From the NCBI RefSeq assembly GCF_030247195.1, contig NC_080671.1:206086397-206150396 (forward strand): a stretch of DNA of 64,000 bases, written 5' to 3'. The notes below the pieces were generated by a model that was given only the letters and a program-made list of their open reading frames with translations, searched no databases and was not told where the DNA came from. The position numbers and the translations under genes are program-made. Below, in pieces: positions 25,371 to 36,289 of this stretch. This stretch comes from Topomyia yanbarensis. Taxonomy: Eukaryota; Arthropoda; Insecta; Diptera; Culicidae. Each line of letters starts with the position of its first letter. Position 1 is the first letter of the stretch.

Positions 25371-25992
25371 GGGCGATACTAGCAGTGACACCATTCACAG
25401 AAAATCAATAGTGAATATTTCAAGGCTTGGTTTTATTTCCTATTTAAGAAATATTGTGTTTTTACATCCTAGATTGCATGATTCAGTGATCAAAACCCAA
25501 AACTGCATAAAGTATTTGAAATTATTAAATTAAAATTTGTTTTTGCTATTTAAATCGACAAAATGTATAGTATCGCCCCTTTGGCGATTGTTTACTTTTT
25601 CGGTCCCACCTATCAGCATTGAAGTATCGCCCTTATGTTTTTTTACAATAACTACCGTATTACACCACCGATTTCGTCCGGGTTTTTTCAAGAGCGATCA
25701 TTGTTACTATTTACAGCTGGTATCAGCTTGATTATCAAAAAAAAAATCGAAAAAAACAGTTTCGCCTCTAAACTGCTAGCAAAATAAGTATCGCCCTTCT
25801 TGTTTGCATGGAGCGTGGAGGGCGAAACTTTAAATAAACAAACAAAAATACAGTTTCGCCCGATGTATTTTTTGCTGTAGTTTAAGAAAGCAATATCGTA
25901 GAATCCAAATTTTTAGGTTAATTTGTTGCGTTTTAAAGCCCTCATTCGCATGTATGAAAAAAGCCTTATGTTTACATTTGTAAGTAACGCCC
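25371..25992. repeat. Cluster of eight AGTWTCGCCC decamers
   Basis: AGTATCGCCC or AGTTTCGCCC (two with one mismatch) occurs at 25371 (minus), 25569, 25623, 25758, 25787, 25820 (minus), 25852 and 25983, inside the loop of the 5-kb foldback. Spacing is irregular and the DNA between is not alike, so this is not a simple tandem array. Function unknown. Confidence 0.7.
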
Positions 25993-26523
25993 TTTTCACA
26001 AAAAAGCGTTGATATTATGCTTATTGTACGATCTTTGATGTATTTTTTCGAACAATTTCCGCAATATGACTTTTATCGATTAATTTTAATTACAGTAGTG
26101 TAATTTGTTCAACAAAACATGACATGTTTCAATTGCAATTTTTTTTTCATTTCGGTATAACGGTTGACGAGTTTCCACCATTTTGTGATTTATAACGGTA
26201 ATACAGGGAAGACCCATTTTTATCAGCCCATTGGTGAATTTTAGGCTGATAAAACGGGGACATTGACAAAATCGAGAAATATATTTTTTTTTCTTTTTAA
26301 TCTACCGATGCTCTTAAAATATTTTTGTTTTGTCCCTAGATACAGCCACTTAACTCTTTTCGGATCTCTAAGATAACAAAATTATGCTCAAGAAAGGATT
26401 TACTCGAAATCAACTTGGTTTATCTGCTAGAGCCCATCAAACTGCTATCAATTTCTTTTTTTTTTATTTTTCTCCTGATACGCAATTCTCACTTCGACAT
26501 AGATCTTTCATGAGGGCATAAAT

Positions 26524-27386
26524 CAGTGATGCCGCAAGTACAGATTTATCTAGAAAGGTACAGATTTCTGAAGCATTTTGGGCACAGATTCTGTACGGTA
26601 TCCCTAATAAACATCTAATGATCCAAGAGCCTAACGACCTGTTCAGGGTATCATCCATACAATATGTGGAATCGTTGGACTATATGGGTTAAAGTTTGTG
26701 TATAATTTTTTTATTAGGGTACAGATTACACATTTTTTAAAAAATTACAGATTGGTACAGATTTTTTTACATGACAGCAAGGTAAAATAATTTAACCCTG
26801 CGATGCATCCCAGTAAACAGTTGAGTTAGGCAGCAGTGATGGCAAGAATCTGAAGTGGAGCTGGTACTGATTGAGCTTGAACTGAAGCTGACATAATGCA
26901 ATATGCGACAAACATGCTTCCAGCAAGTCAAAGGGATGATGTCTAATAAAAGCTGAGTGAATCTTCTCGGAGTGCATACGTTTACTCTGACGTACTCTAT
27001 TTGAATTCCTGCAAGCCGGTTTCTCGCATCTTATTGATATTTCCAACCCCATCTCAGCTTCTCGCCGCCACTCTGTTGGCCACCTTTGGTTGGCAAACAA
27101 AGTGGCAGTGAGAATTTGAGCTGGAGCTGATATTGGCATTACCCAGTCAAACTCATCCGGATTTCTAACTGGTTTCCCACACTACTTTTACAGTGAACGG
27201 CAAGTTACGGCGCCGCCTTTTAGTTTACTGGGTTCTTGCGGAATTCCAGCTCAAATAAAACAACCGAGCCAGAATGTCTGGTTTGATTTCCCCGAATGGA
27301 AAATTTTAACAACCTCGTTATTGTTTGGGTACAGAATCCGGTCCTTTTTTCGATAGAAGAGTACAGATTTAATTGTGGCAACACTG
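26524..27386. mobile_element. 863-bp hAT-like non-autonomous element
   Basis: The ends CAGTGATGCCGCAA and CAGTGTTGCCACAA (inverted) match at 12 of 14 positions and fit hAT termini. The 8-bp flanks GCATAAAT and GCCTTAAT match at six positions, consistent with a decayed hAT target duplication. Subterminal GTACAGATT words recur on the left (26537, 26559, about 26719, 26756) and right (27361). No transposase is present. A smaller MITE (26602-26720) lies inside. Confidence 0.5.
26602..26720 (-). mobile_element. ~119-bp MITE with CCCTAATAAA ends
   Basis: TIRs CCCTAATAAA and TTTATTAGGG bound a segment that is the reverse complement of 58433-58551, where it splits a retrotransposon. Shared interior words include CCAACGATTCCACATATTGT and TGGATGATACCCTGAACAGG (on the minus strand here). 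It lies in the hAT-like element in the foldback loop. Confidence 0.8.
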
Positions 27387-27715
27387 GCCTTAATCGCTAA
27401 TGTAAACAAACTGAGTTTTCGCTATTATGCGACTAAAATACTGCAAGGTAACGGTAAAAATGATCGATAACATTTCCTTTTGAGATTTCCACTATGGAAA
27501 TAAGCCAAAATGTAATGGTGGATTATGAAAAAGATTATTTTTGTTCGTTTAATTGTTTCTTATGTATTGGCACAAAATTATTAATGAAACAATATATTTT
27601 CCTGATTAAAGGAGAAGAATAACGAAAATTTTGTCTTGCAATACCATCATTCTGTAACCGGATTATGCTACTATTGCATAAAAAAGATTCCATTATGTCA
27701 CATTGGCGGTTGCCC

Positions 27716-28857
27716 GTGTGCATTGTAAAAGTCCAAAACTTGATTTTTAACGGCCAACAACTTCTATTCATTTTCAACGGCCAACGAATTCCCCTTCAAT
27801 ATAAAACTCATTACTAAAAAGTGGAAAACATTTCCATTTCCACGCATCAGCTGACCCCCCTACGCATTGTAAATGTCAAAACTATTGATTTTCAACGGTC
27901 AACAATTTCTCCTTCAATCTAAAACTCATTACTAAAAAGTTGAAAACATTTCCATTTTGATGCATCCACGGACCCCCCTGCGCAATGGAAATGTCAACAC
28001 TTGATTTTCGACGGTCAACAATTTCCCCTTCAATATAAAACTCATTACTGAAAAGTTGAAAACATTTCCATTTTGACGCATCGGCGGACCCCCCCTGCGC
28101 ATTGTAAATGTACAAAACTATTGATTTTCAACGGCCAACAATTTCTCCTTCAATATAAAACTCATTACCAAAAAGCTGAAAACATTTCCATTTTCACGCA
28201 TCGGCGGACTCCCCTGCGCATTGTAAATGTACAAAACTATTGATTTTCAACAGCCAACGAATTCCCCTTCAATACAAAACTCATTACTAAAAAGTTGAAA
28301 ACATTTCCATTTTCACGCATCGGCGGACCCCCCCTGCGCATTGTAAATGTACAAAACTATTGATTTTCAACGGCCAACAATTTCCCCTTCAATCTAAAAC
28401 TCATTACTAAAAAGTTGAAAACATTTCCATTTTGACGCATCGGCGGACCCCTCCTGCGCATTGTAAATGTACAAAACTATTGATTTTCAACGGCCAACAA
28501 TTTCTCCCTCAATATAAAACTCATTACCAAAAAGCTGAAAGCATTTCCATTTTCACGCATCGGCGGACTCCTTGTAATTGTCCAAAACTATTGATTTTCA
28601 ACGGCCAACAATTTCCCCTTCAATATTCTGGTTGCAGTTGAAAATCGAACTTGCGCCTTTGGTTTTTTTGGTGTACATGTTAGAGAATCAACTTGCTCAT
28701 CATCTATACCAGATGCGCTTTAGTTGGGCAAGAGCTAAACAGGAGAAAAATCGAAAGGCGCCAGTTCACTATTTCGATTTTCAACTGCAACCAGAATATA
28801 AAACTCATTACAAAAAGGTGGAAATAATTCCATTCTGACACATCGGCGGACCCCCTG
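27716..28857 (-). repeat. Right arm: ~118-bp tandem repeats, inverted
   Basis: Eight to nine units of the left-arm satellite in reverse orientation, marked by AAACTCATTAC near 27803, 27922, 28039, 28158, 28277, 28396, 28515 and, beyond the MITE, 28800. The arms have different copy numbers, which points to unequal exchange after the inversion. Confidence 0.9.
28626..28796. mobile_element. 171-bp TA-flanked MITE in right arm
   Basis: It is the mirror image of the left-arm MITE at 24504-24680, again interrupting the outermost satellite unit at the same word and flanked by TA (28624-28625, 28797-28798). Its presence at the equivalent place in both arms means it was inserted before the arms were duplicated or homogenised. 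Confidence 0.85.
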
Positions 28858-28913
28858 GTTTTTTCCCGAACTTTCGCATAAAAATGTCATTTGAAATGAC
28901 TTCTTCCAGCCTT

Positions 28914-29199
28914 GCCCCTAGGGTTTGAATACATGTTTAGCACACACGGATACGAAAAACTACCAAAAGTTGAGCTCTTTTGACTCAATCTCGGGGCATC
29001 GTGGAATAAGGTAAAATTAGGTAAACCGTGTTGAAGGTAGTTTCCCTTTAACCACGGCAAAAACCACAACTCATTGACAGGTTTTTTAAACTCAATCTTG
29101 AGTTAAATATGCCTAAATTTAAGTTGAATCTACCTAATTTTGAGTATACCTCAAACAACTCAAAAGTACCTTATTCATATATCTGGCATCACTGTTTGC
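28914..29199. other. Non-coding stretch before the CR1 element
   Basis: It contains short mirrored words (AATAAGGTA / TACCTTATT; CTCAATCTTGAGT) suggesting a small degraded inverted-repeat element ending at ATCTGGCATCACTG near 29191. No gene. Confidence 0.35.
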
Positions 29200-29487
29200 T
29201 ATACCCCGGTCGTCAACAAAGCTAGTAGTTTTCTTTTTAATTTATACTTGTTGAACAATCGTGATCGTTTTTATTTTTGTACTATTTATTTTTCGTGTTA
29301 ATCGGTTGTGCAAGAACTTTGAAGTTTTGTGAACTTAACCAGCATCATATCTGATAGCTGCAAGTGTTGTTTTTAGTGAAAGTGATAGTTTCGTGTTTTT
29401 TTTTCTACTTGACGTTATCACTTTGCACAACGTTACGCTCAATTTGTTGGCAAAAGCGACATCTTCTGGTGGATAGCTGATAGTTGC

Positions 29488-30357
29488 ATGCAAGTTCGCT
29501 TAATTTTTGCTACGTTTATTGCATACCCGGTAGGCGTTATTTTCTTCGCTCAAAAGTATGGCTTGACCAACTGCTCGAAAGTCATAAATGATTCTGAGCG
29601 AATCACCTGTCGTGGAGATTGCGGAAATTCGTTTCGCATGATATGTGTCAAGTTGGATTATGACGTTCGTGATGTCCTGGGAATCCACTCACGGAATGTA
29701 TTCTGGATGTGTAACGGATGTGCTGATTTGTTTTGTAACGATAATTTCCGCAGAATGGCTTCGCGTTGTTGCGACAATGCAATGCCCGACGACAATTCTC
29801 TGAAATCATTAAAGGATGACATAGCTGATTTAAAAGATGTCGTTAAAGCTCTCTCGGTTAAAGTCGACACACAACTGCTATCTCCAACGGTAAATACACC
29901 TTGGACAAGGATTGCTGCATATAATCCCGTTCCAAACACTCCTAAGCGCAAGCGTGAAGATGATCCGCTCAAAGCAAAAATCACTAATATTCGTGGAGCA
30001 AAAGCTGCGTTTGAAACGATAAAAACAGTATCACCACCTGAGGAGCTGTTATGGGTCTACTTGTCTGCATTTGATCCCAGCACGACGGACGATGAAGTTT
30101 CTAGACTTGTGAAAGATTGTCTGGGAAAGGATATGCAACCAAAAATAGTTCGCCTAGTTCCTAAGGACAAGGATCTCTCATCGCTGAGCTTCATCACCTT
30201 CAAGGTTGGCGTCAGCAAATCATGCAGGGATAAGGCTCTCTCCAAAGACTCTTGGCCGGAGAACATTTACTTTCGTGAATTTGTGACCAATTCAAAAATT
30301 CAACGGCCTATCATCAGGATTACTGCGGAGAAGAATCCATCTGGTGGTGGACAGTAG
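29488..30357 (+). CDS. CR1-type ORF1 protein with PHD-like finger
   Basis: The 289-residue frame carries, at about residues 28-82, a cysteine-rich module (NCSK, ITCRGDCGNSF, ICVKL, VFWMCNGCADLF) that reads as the PHD-type finger of CR1 ORF1 proteins; the usual histidine before the IC motif appears as arginine, and one early cysteine seems lost. Then follow an acidic stretch of hydrophobic heptads (about 105-130) that could be a short coiled coil, a basic KRKRED patch, and a C-terminal region like the RNA-binding fold of such proteins. Family knowledge says ORF1 binds element RNA in the RNP. The first ~20 residues are hydrophobic and may not belong to the original start. The stop lies 48 bp before the ORF2 frame. 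Confidence 0.7.
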   Translation: MQVRLIFATFIAYPVGVIFFAQKYGLTNCSKVINDSERITCRGDCGNSFRMICVKLDYDVRDVLGIHSRNVFWMCNGCADLFCNDNFRRMASRCCDNAMPDDNSLKSLKDDIADLKDVVKALSVKVDTQLLSPTVNTPWTRIAAYNPVPNTPKRKREDDPLKAKITNIRGAKAAFETIKTVSPPEELLWVYLSAFDPSTTDDEVSRLVKDCLGKDMQPKIVRLVPKDKDLSSLSFITFKVGVSKSCRDKALSKDSWPENIYFREFVTNSKIQRPIIRITAEKNPSGGGQ

Positions 30358-30405
30358 CGCCAAGCTATCCCGGATAAACTCGTCTGTCTAACTTCATGTT
30401 CCTCG

Positions 30406-33400
30406 GTGAGCGACATCGGACTACCTGACGAATCGGCAACTTCTTCTGTGTCAGGTAAAGCTAAGAAGGGTATATGTCCTTCCGAAGCACTTCAAGATGC
30501 TGCACACCCTCAATGTAAATTTCACTTACAGTCTGCTGATGAACACAACTCAATCGACTCTACCGCTCCAGCGAACCTTCAATGTCAAAATGATAATTTC
30601 GATCGCAACGCATCTGTCCGCTCAGTATGCCTCCCATTGCAGTCAGCCGCTGGACACAACAGTTATGACGCAGTCATTCCCTCCGTATCGCAGCTTGTTC
30701 CCCTTCCTGACAACAGTACATCCTGCTCCCCCCGCGCTATTTGCGGTGATAGTGATCATCGAGCCCGCAGTCCTGAAACATGGAATGCAGCACGACACCT
30801 CTCACATGACACTGATGGTTTGCGGATTTACTATCAGAACGCGAGAGGGCTTAAGACGAAAATTGATGACGTGTATTTAGCTGCTGTGGACGGTGACTAC
30901 GATGTTTGCGTCTTCACCGAAACATGGCTCGATGCGCGTATAACATCAGTGCAGCTTTTCGGCGATGCTTACACCGTATACCGTGCGGACCGAAATAGTG
31001 ACAACAGTATTCGTGGACGTGGAGGAGTTTTGATTGCTGTTTCCACCGCATTTGCCTCATGTGAGATTGATATAGGTAGTTTAACCAGTGTTGAGGCTGT
31101 TTGGGTTAGAATTACAACTCCATCGAGGAACTTTTATATTGGTGCTTTCTATATTCCTCCTGAAAAGCGACTCGACTGCAATATCATGCAACTTCACATG
31201 GATGCTGTGAATAACGCTTCTTCACAAGCTGGCGCGATGATTGTCCTTGGTGATTTCAATCAGCCAGGGCTCATTTGGGTGCCGTCACGACACGGATACG
31301 CTTACCCTGACCCGATTGCTTCGACAACCAACATCGCCAGTCGTATGCTACTGGACGGATTTGCTTTCAACGGATTAAGTCAAGTAAGCATGATTCCCAA
31401 CCACCAGTCACGCTTTCTGGATCTCGTCTTTGTTAGTGAGACTATTATACCTGTATGTTCCGTCAATGAAGCATCCAGCGTGATTGTTCCACTTGACAAC
31501 TTTCATCCCGCGCTAGAAATCTCAATTGGCACTATTTGATCAGTTCAGTATGTAGAAACTCTTTCTGTCGACCGTCTCAACTTTCGCAAAACTGATTTTG
31601 TAAAGCTGCGCTGTTCTCTGTCGCAAATTGATTGGAGTGTACTGCATGCCCATGTGAGTGTTAATGCTGCAGTTGCCATCTACAAGCGACTACTACTGAA
31701 CTGTGTTGAGACCTCAGTGCCTAAATGTCAGCCTCCTAGCAAGCCACCCTGGTCAAACAGCACTCTTCGAAAGCTAAAACGTACTCGAGCAAAAACCTTA
31801 CGTGCGTACACAAATCGACAGTGTCCTCTTTCTAAGCGCATGTTCACTTTAGCCAGTAATGAATATCGTTGTTACAACAAGCTTCTGTACAAACGCTATG
31901 TAAACCGCATCCAGAATAATCTACCGAAACCCGAAGGGCTTTTGGTCATTTGTCAACACGAAGCGAAAAGAAACTGGACTTCCATCAAGGATGCTTTACG
32001 ACGGCGAAGAAGCTACGACAACTGTGGCGAAATGTACGCTGTTTGCCAGATTCTTCTCGAGTGTTTTTTCAACTGACTCGCCAAACGCAAACTCGAAAAT
32101 GCCTCTCGTGACGTTCCTGCTTGTGCTGTTGATTTGGATGTGTTTACTGTCTCTGAACAAATGGTTATATCTGCAATCCGGAAAACCAAGTCATCTTATG
32201 CACCCGGCCTCAGTGCTATACCTTCAACTGTATTGAAAAAATGTTCGGACTTACTTGTAACACCACTTGCATATATTTTTAACCTATCGCTTCAGCAGCA
32301 AACGTTTCCTGAGGATTGGAAATGCTCAGTTATGTTCCCGGTATTCAAGAAAGGTGACAAACGCAACATAGCGAACTATCGCGGAATCACTTCGCTAGGA
32401 GTCGAATCTAAAGTGTTTGAATCAATTATCAACGAGGCGTTTTCTGCTTGTCGACACTACATTAGTACATCTCAGCACGGATTTTTCCCAGGACGTTCAG
32501 TCGAGACAAATCTCGTCTGCTTTACGTCATTTTGCACGGAACAAATATCTAAGAAATTGCAGGTGGATACTATTTACACCGATCTAAAGGCAGTTTTTGA
32601 TAGAGTTAATCATGAGATACTGATAACAAAGCTTGATAAGCTAGGGTGTTCTACTAGATCCTGCCATTGGCTTCGATCCTACCTTGTGTATCGTGAAATC
32701 GTTGTTCAAATTGGCGATATTGTTTCAGAATCCTTTTTCAACACTTCCGGAGTTCCTCAAGGTAGTACGCTAGGTCCACTACTTTTTTCACTGTTCGTGA
32801 GCGATGCGGTTTTCGTTCTAAGCCGTGGAGGAAAGCTGTTTTTTGCCGACGACTTAAAATTTTTTCTTGTTATACGGAATGAAGCCGATTGCCGTGAGCT
32901 ACAGCATCTTATTGACACCTTTTATAGCTGGTGTGTAAGAAACATGATGGTCCTTAGCGTTGCAAAATGTTTTGTCATCAGCTATTATCGAACGAGAAAT
33001 ATGGTTACCTTCAACTATAACATCGGAGGAACTCAACTATAACTACAACGCGTTGACCACGTGAAGGATCTAGGAGTCATTCTAACTAACGCATACTCAT
33101 CATTTCTCAGCGACCATCGACAGAGCCAATCGTTTGCTGGGATTTATTTTCAAAATATCCAACGAATTTCGGGATCCTCTATGCTTCAAGGCTCTTTATT
33201 GCTCATTGGTGCGCCCGCAGTTGGAATTTGCAAACGTCGTTTGGTGCCCCTATCAAGCAACGTGGAGCCTTAGGATCGAAGCAGTCCAGCGTAAATTCAT
33301 ACGATATGCGTTACGTGAATTGCCGTGGAACGATCCATTAAACCTGCCACCATACGAGGACCGTTGTCGTCTTTTAGGACTTAATACTTTAACACGCCGG

Positions 33401-33664
33401 AGACATGCAGCGCAAGCTACCTTCGTGTCAAAGATTCTGCTGGCTGAATATGATGATCCGGAGCTACTAGCGCAAATCAACCTCTACGCGCCTACCCGTT
33501 TTCTTCGCCCTCGAGCCCTGCTGCATTCTGAAATGCGCAGCACTAACTACGCTGCCAATAGTCCAATTTTAGCAATGAGTCGTCGCTTCAACGAGTTTGC
33601 TGAAATTTTTGACTTCGTCATGAACTCTTCGCAGTTTCGTCGTCGTGTATTGTCACTATTTTAA
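30406..33664 (+). pseudogene. CR1-type ORF2: endonuclease and reverse transcriptase
   Basis: An apurinic-type endonuclease (YYQNARGLKTK, FTETWLD, GDFNQPG, RFLDLVFV) is open to a TGA at 31537-31539. In frame, a linker runs on to 32076. The frame then shifts near 32030 and back near 32095, after which the reverse transcriptase is open to a TAA at 33040 (WKCSVMFPVFKKGDKRNIAN, QHGFFPGRS, GVPQGSTLGP, FFADD catalytic box). A further shift near 33090 leads into the C-terminal part ending at 33664 (SLVRPQLEFANVVW). All main RT blocks remain, so decay is moderate. In active elements this protein nicks the target and copies the RNA there. Confidence 0.85.
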
Positions 33665-33755
33665 TTATGTTTAGTTTACCTTAGTTTAGTATAGTTCATT
33701 AAGACAAATTGTCAGTTGGACTTTTTTTATACAAATACAAATTCAAATATACATG

Positions 33756-34861
33756 ATTCCATGGAAGGCCTCGACTGAGCAGCGATGCCAGATTCTCGCG
33801 ACATTAAATCCGTAGATTTGCTCTGCACAACAAAGAAACAAAAGTATTCCAAATTAGGTTTTACACCGTTTACACCAACCGACATAACCCCACAAAATGA
33901 TGAACTTCGTTTGACAATTCTCGGTGGTTTGTTTACATAAGAGTTACGTGAGTTCGAATGTGACAGATGAGCTTCACTTCATTCAGCAAGAGTTCATTCG
34001 TGTCGTCATCTTGCAGAACTCAATTAGGTTCTTTACGGACACAGTTAACCTCACTTTTCTTGACAGTTCACTTGTACTGTTTACAATTCGCAAAGATTTT
34101 TTCTAAGTCCATGTAAACAGTACAAGCGAACCGTCAAAAATGAATACTTGAATTCATTTGTGACGTCAGCGTAAAGTATTCAATAGTGTTTTTCACCCCA
34201 TTTAGCGATTGTGTGCCAAAACTCAATTCCAAGTTAAAGTTATATTCATTAATGAATTGATATTTAGTACTCTACAAATGCTTCTTACTAGTAGGCAGCA
34301 TTTTCAATACACAACAGCAGTAAAAAGCATTTTTAAAATAGCAATCCAACCGACTTAGTTAAGACGCACTGTTTAGGCCTATTTGTAACGTAAAAATTAG
34401 CAATGCTGAAAAATTTCACAATGGATGAAAAGTATTTTTTTAGTTTTTGGAGCATGTGATACAAATGATTTCTGTACAATTCAATCCACATTGTCCTTGT
34501 AAAGCTTCAAATTTTATATGACAATATCTATAGAATTGTTCAGTCTAGTCGAGGGTTCTAACGTCGCTGATGTTGTTCGTTCAGGAACCATTCTTGTTAG
34601 TTCTACAGTAAGAATAAAAGCTTTCAAAATATTTTTATGCCAGTAATTGTGAGATATCGTGATATTAGTTTCGTTCCTTTGCACAACAAATTCGTATCGC
34701 ACCTTCGAGCGTTATATGGAACAACATATTTGAAATCCCATCGCTTGGTTTCAACCGATTTAACGTGAGATATATCTCTGGTTATTCTTTTTTAACCGTC
34801 GTTATCTGCCCTTTTCGTTTCGTTTCACTTAATCGTACGCTGCCTGGAAATTCACAATCGG
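33756..34861. other. Non-coding stretch with one hairpin
   Basis: A stem of about 26 bp pairs TTGACAGTTCACTTGTACTG (34057) with CAGTACAAGCGAACCGTCAA (ending about 34137) around a 29-bp loop. Otherwise no gene or element end was recognised. Confidence 0.45.
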
Positions 34862-35569
34862 ATGGTGAGTCCGCTTGTCGTATTTTCGAAATTTGTCCAA
34901 GATATATCGCAGAGTAAACGTCTGGCCCGTCGTAAATCGTCTGTTTTGGTATTCACCGTCTCCCGATTCAGCCAACGGGCGCAGTCTTTTAAACAGAACA
35001 GGTTATTCATAGGCGATATTGAGGATTGTTATGCGATATTAAGGATCATGCAGTGGATTGCTTCGTACTTCTTGTCACTCCCGACTTTTAGATGTTCGAA
35101 CAGGATTTTGTTATTGCCATCTGGCCACTTATTCTTAATAGTTATTGGTGATTGTGCTATCCCTAATTTTTGTTATATTGTTCGTTTATATAACGCTATT
35201 CAATGCGGAGCCATTGCCTTTTATATATTTACAACAAATAAAGTTAAAGATTTTTTCAATAGGCTATTATTAATTCCCTCGCGCGCAATTAACTATTGCG
35301 CGCGGAGCTTTTTTACGTTGTCGGGGGCATTTGTAGCAATGCCTGACGGTCATTCAGTCTGCTTCTTTGGTCGTCACTTCGTCCATGCTAACAACGCAGC
35401 AGTTGCCTTGAATTTAACGGCCGGTTGGCATTGTATGCCTCTTCGATTTGCTGACTACGGTCGTGAAACCTTCCGAAATGTCCCACATCATATTACACCA
35501 CGGAAAAACGCTGTAAAAAATTACCTAGTTTGTCCGATTCTTTTCAAACATTCAGACAATGCAATATAA
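34862..35569 (+). CDS. Unassigned 235-residue ORF
   Basis: An uninterrupted frame from ATG at 34862 to TAA at 35567-35569. By a rough estimate a frame this long is improbable by chance at this base composition, so it may be a real or recently lost coding region, possibly transposon-borne. The product is basic and rich in Phe, Leu and Ile; hydrophobic stretches lie at about residues 85-105 and 110-130, and a His-rich C-terminal third contains HSVCFFGRHF and GWHC. I recognise no family, and no strong Kozak context, intron or poly(A) signal stands out. A decayed mariner transposase on the opposite strand begins 60 bp downstream; I see no evidence that they belong together. Confidence 0.25.
   Translation: MVSPLVVFSKFVQDISQSKRLARRKSSVLVFTVSRFSQRAQSFKQNRLFIGDIEDCYAILRIMQWIASYFLSLPTFRCSNRILLLPSGHLFLIVIGDCAIPNFCYIVRLYNAIQCGAIAFYIFTTNKVKDFFNRLLLIPSRAINYCARSFFTLSGAFVAMPDGHSVCFFGRHFVHANNAAVALNLTAGWHCMPLRFADYGRETFRNVPHHITPRKNAVKNYLVCPILFKHSDNAI
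35279..35303. repeat. GC-alternating hairpin CGCGCGCAA / TTGCGCGCG
   Basis: Perfect 9-bp arms around a TTAACTA-type loop, inside the unassigned ORF. The alternating CG is unusual against the AT-rich background. Confidence 0.7.
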
Positions 35570-35631
35570 CCCATTAGTAAGTTTTTGGCATATTTATTTT
35601 ATTCAACTACAACACCACAACCTTACGCTCG

Positions 35632-36090
35632 CACATTACGCTTAACTCCCCTCATTAGTTTATGTACAACATCTAGCTGCAGCTTCTGCTGTACGGAAAC
35701 CCATTTTTTCTTCATGTCTTCCTCAGTTTTGACCTCCTTGGGATGCTTCCGTAGTGCCTGCTGTATTTTTCGATGGGCCTTAGTTCTGGTTCATTTCCTT
35801 GGGTACGAAAGTAGCCCCGTTGGCTTCGTACCATTCCAGGACAACATTTGAACAGTGGCTCGAAACTAGATCCGGCCAGAAGATCGTAGGACTCTCGGGT
35901 TGTTTCAACAGAGGAAACAGACGCTTCTGAAGACACTCCTTGAGATAGATCTCCCCGTTTACAGTCTCGGTAGTCAGGAAAGGCGTACTCCGTTTGCCAC
36001 AAAAGCAAATCGCTTGACAAATCATGTATTTTTTTGGCAAACTTTGAAAGTTTCTGCTTCCTTACGATGTCATCAGTGATTGAAAAATGT
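35632..36090 (-). pseudogene. Mariner-type (DD37E) transposase, C-terminal fragment
   Basis: Reading the minus strand, one frame gives KQKLSKFAKKYMICQAICF, CGKRSTPFLTT, TVNGEIYLKECLQKRL, FWPDLVSSH and VLEWYEANGATFVPKEM. A second frame gives PELRPIEKY and a third gives EEDMKKKWVSVQ and the C-terminus. WPD supplies the second catalytic aspartate and PIEKY the glutamate; the DD37E spacing is inferred from mosquito IS630-Tc1-mariner relatives because two frameshifts near 35790 and 35720 interrupt it. The first catalytic aspartate and the DNA-binding domain are absent (truncated at about 36090). Inactive. Confidence 0.85.
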
Positions 36091-36289
36091 TCAATTTATT
36101 AAACTCCAAAAGTTCAAAAACTAATAACTTGAAAAAAATATCATATTCAGCAAAAACAAAAAATACTTGTCAAATATTTCTAGATAAAGAATGCAAGAAA
36201 AAAAATTTGGAAAGAATCAAAATTTTGTTTGTAAATCTGACGTGGAATGACCCACATGCACAATTTCTGGCAGGCAGGTTGTCAATGTT

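Larger units (their letters stand above)
23908..28913. mobile_element. 5-kb foldback element with tandem-repeat arms
   Basis: The outer ends match in inverted orientation: AAGGCTGGAAGAAGTCATTT at 23908 and AAATGACTTCTTCCAGCCTT ending at 28913, followed inward by AATGCGAAAGTTCGGGAAAA and its partner. The arms then consist of tandem ~118-bp units in opposite orientation (about 24290-25200 and 27716-28857) around a 2.5-kb loop. This architecture, long inverted arms of short tandem repeats, is that of Drosophila FB and Galileo-type foldback transposons. No transposase lies in the loop. The right arm lacks about 480 bp present on the left (23963-24440). Confidence 0.7.
29200..33755 (+). mobile_element. 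CR1-clade non-LTR retrotransposon, decayed
   Basis: A 5' region of about 290 bp, ORF1 with a PHD-like zinc finger, ORF2 with endonuclease and reverse transcriptase but no RNase H, and a 3' end with TTTAGTATAGTTCATTAAG then ACAAATACAAATT repeats instead of poly(A). This organisation fits the CR1 clade (T1/Q-like elements of mosquitoes). ORF1 is open; ORF2 carries two stops and about three frameshifts, so the copy is inactive. The exact 5' end and target duplication were not found. Confidence 0.8.

Noticed and set aside
26602..26720. Fragment of the I/LOA-type element
   Set aside because: Similarity to 58433-58551 is confined to a TA-flanked TIR segment that interrupts that element, so it is a shared MITE.
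24290..28857. CRISPR-like array from regular ~118-bp repeats
   Set aside because: Units are contiguous degenerate satellite without unique spacers, in eukaryotic DNA.
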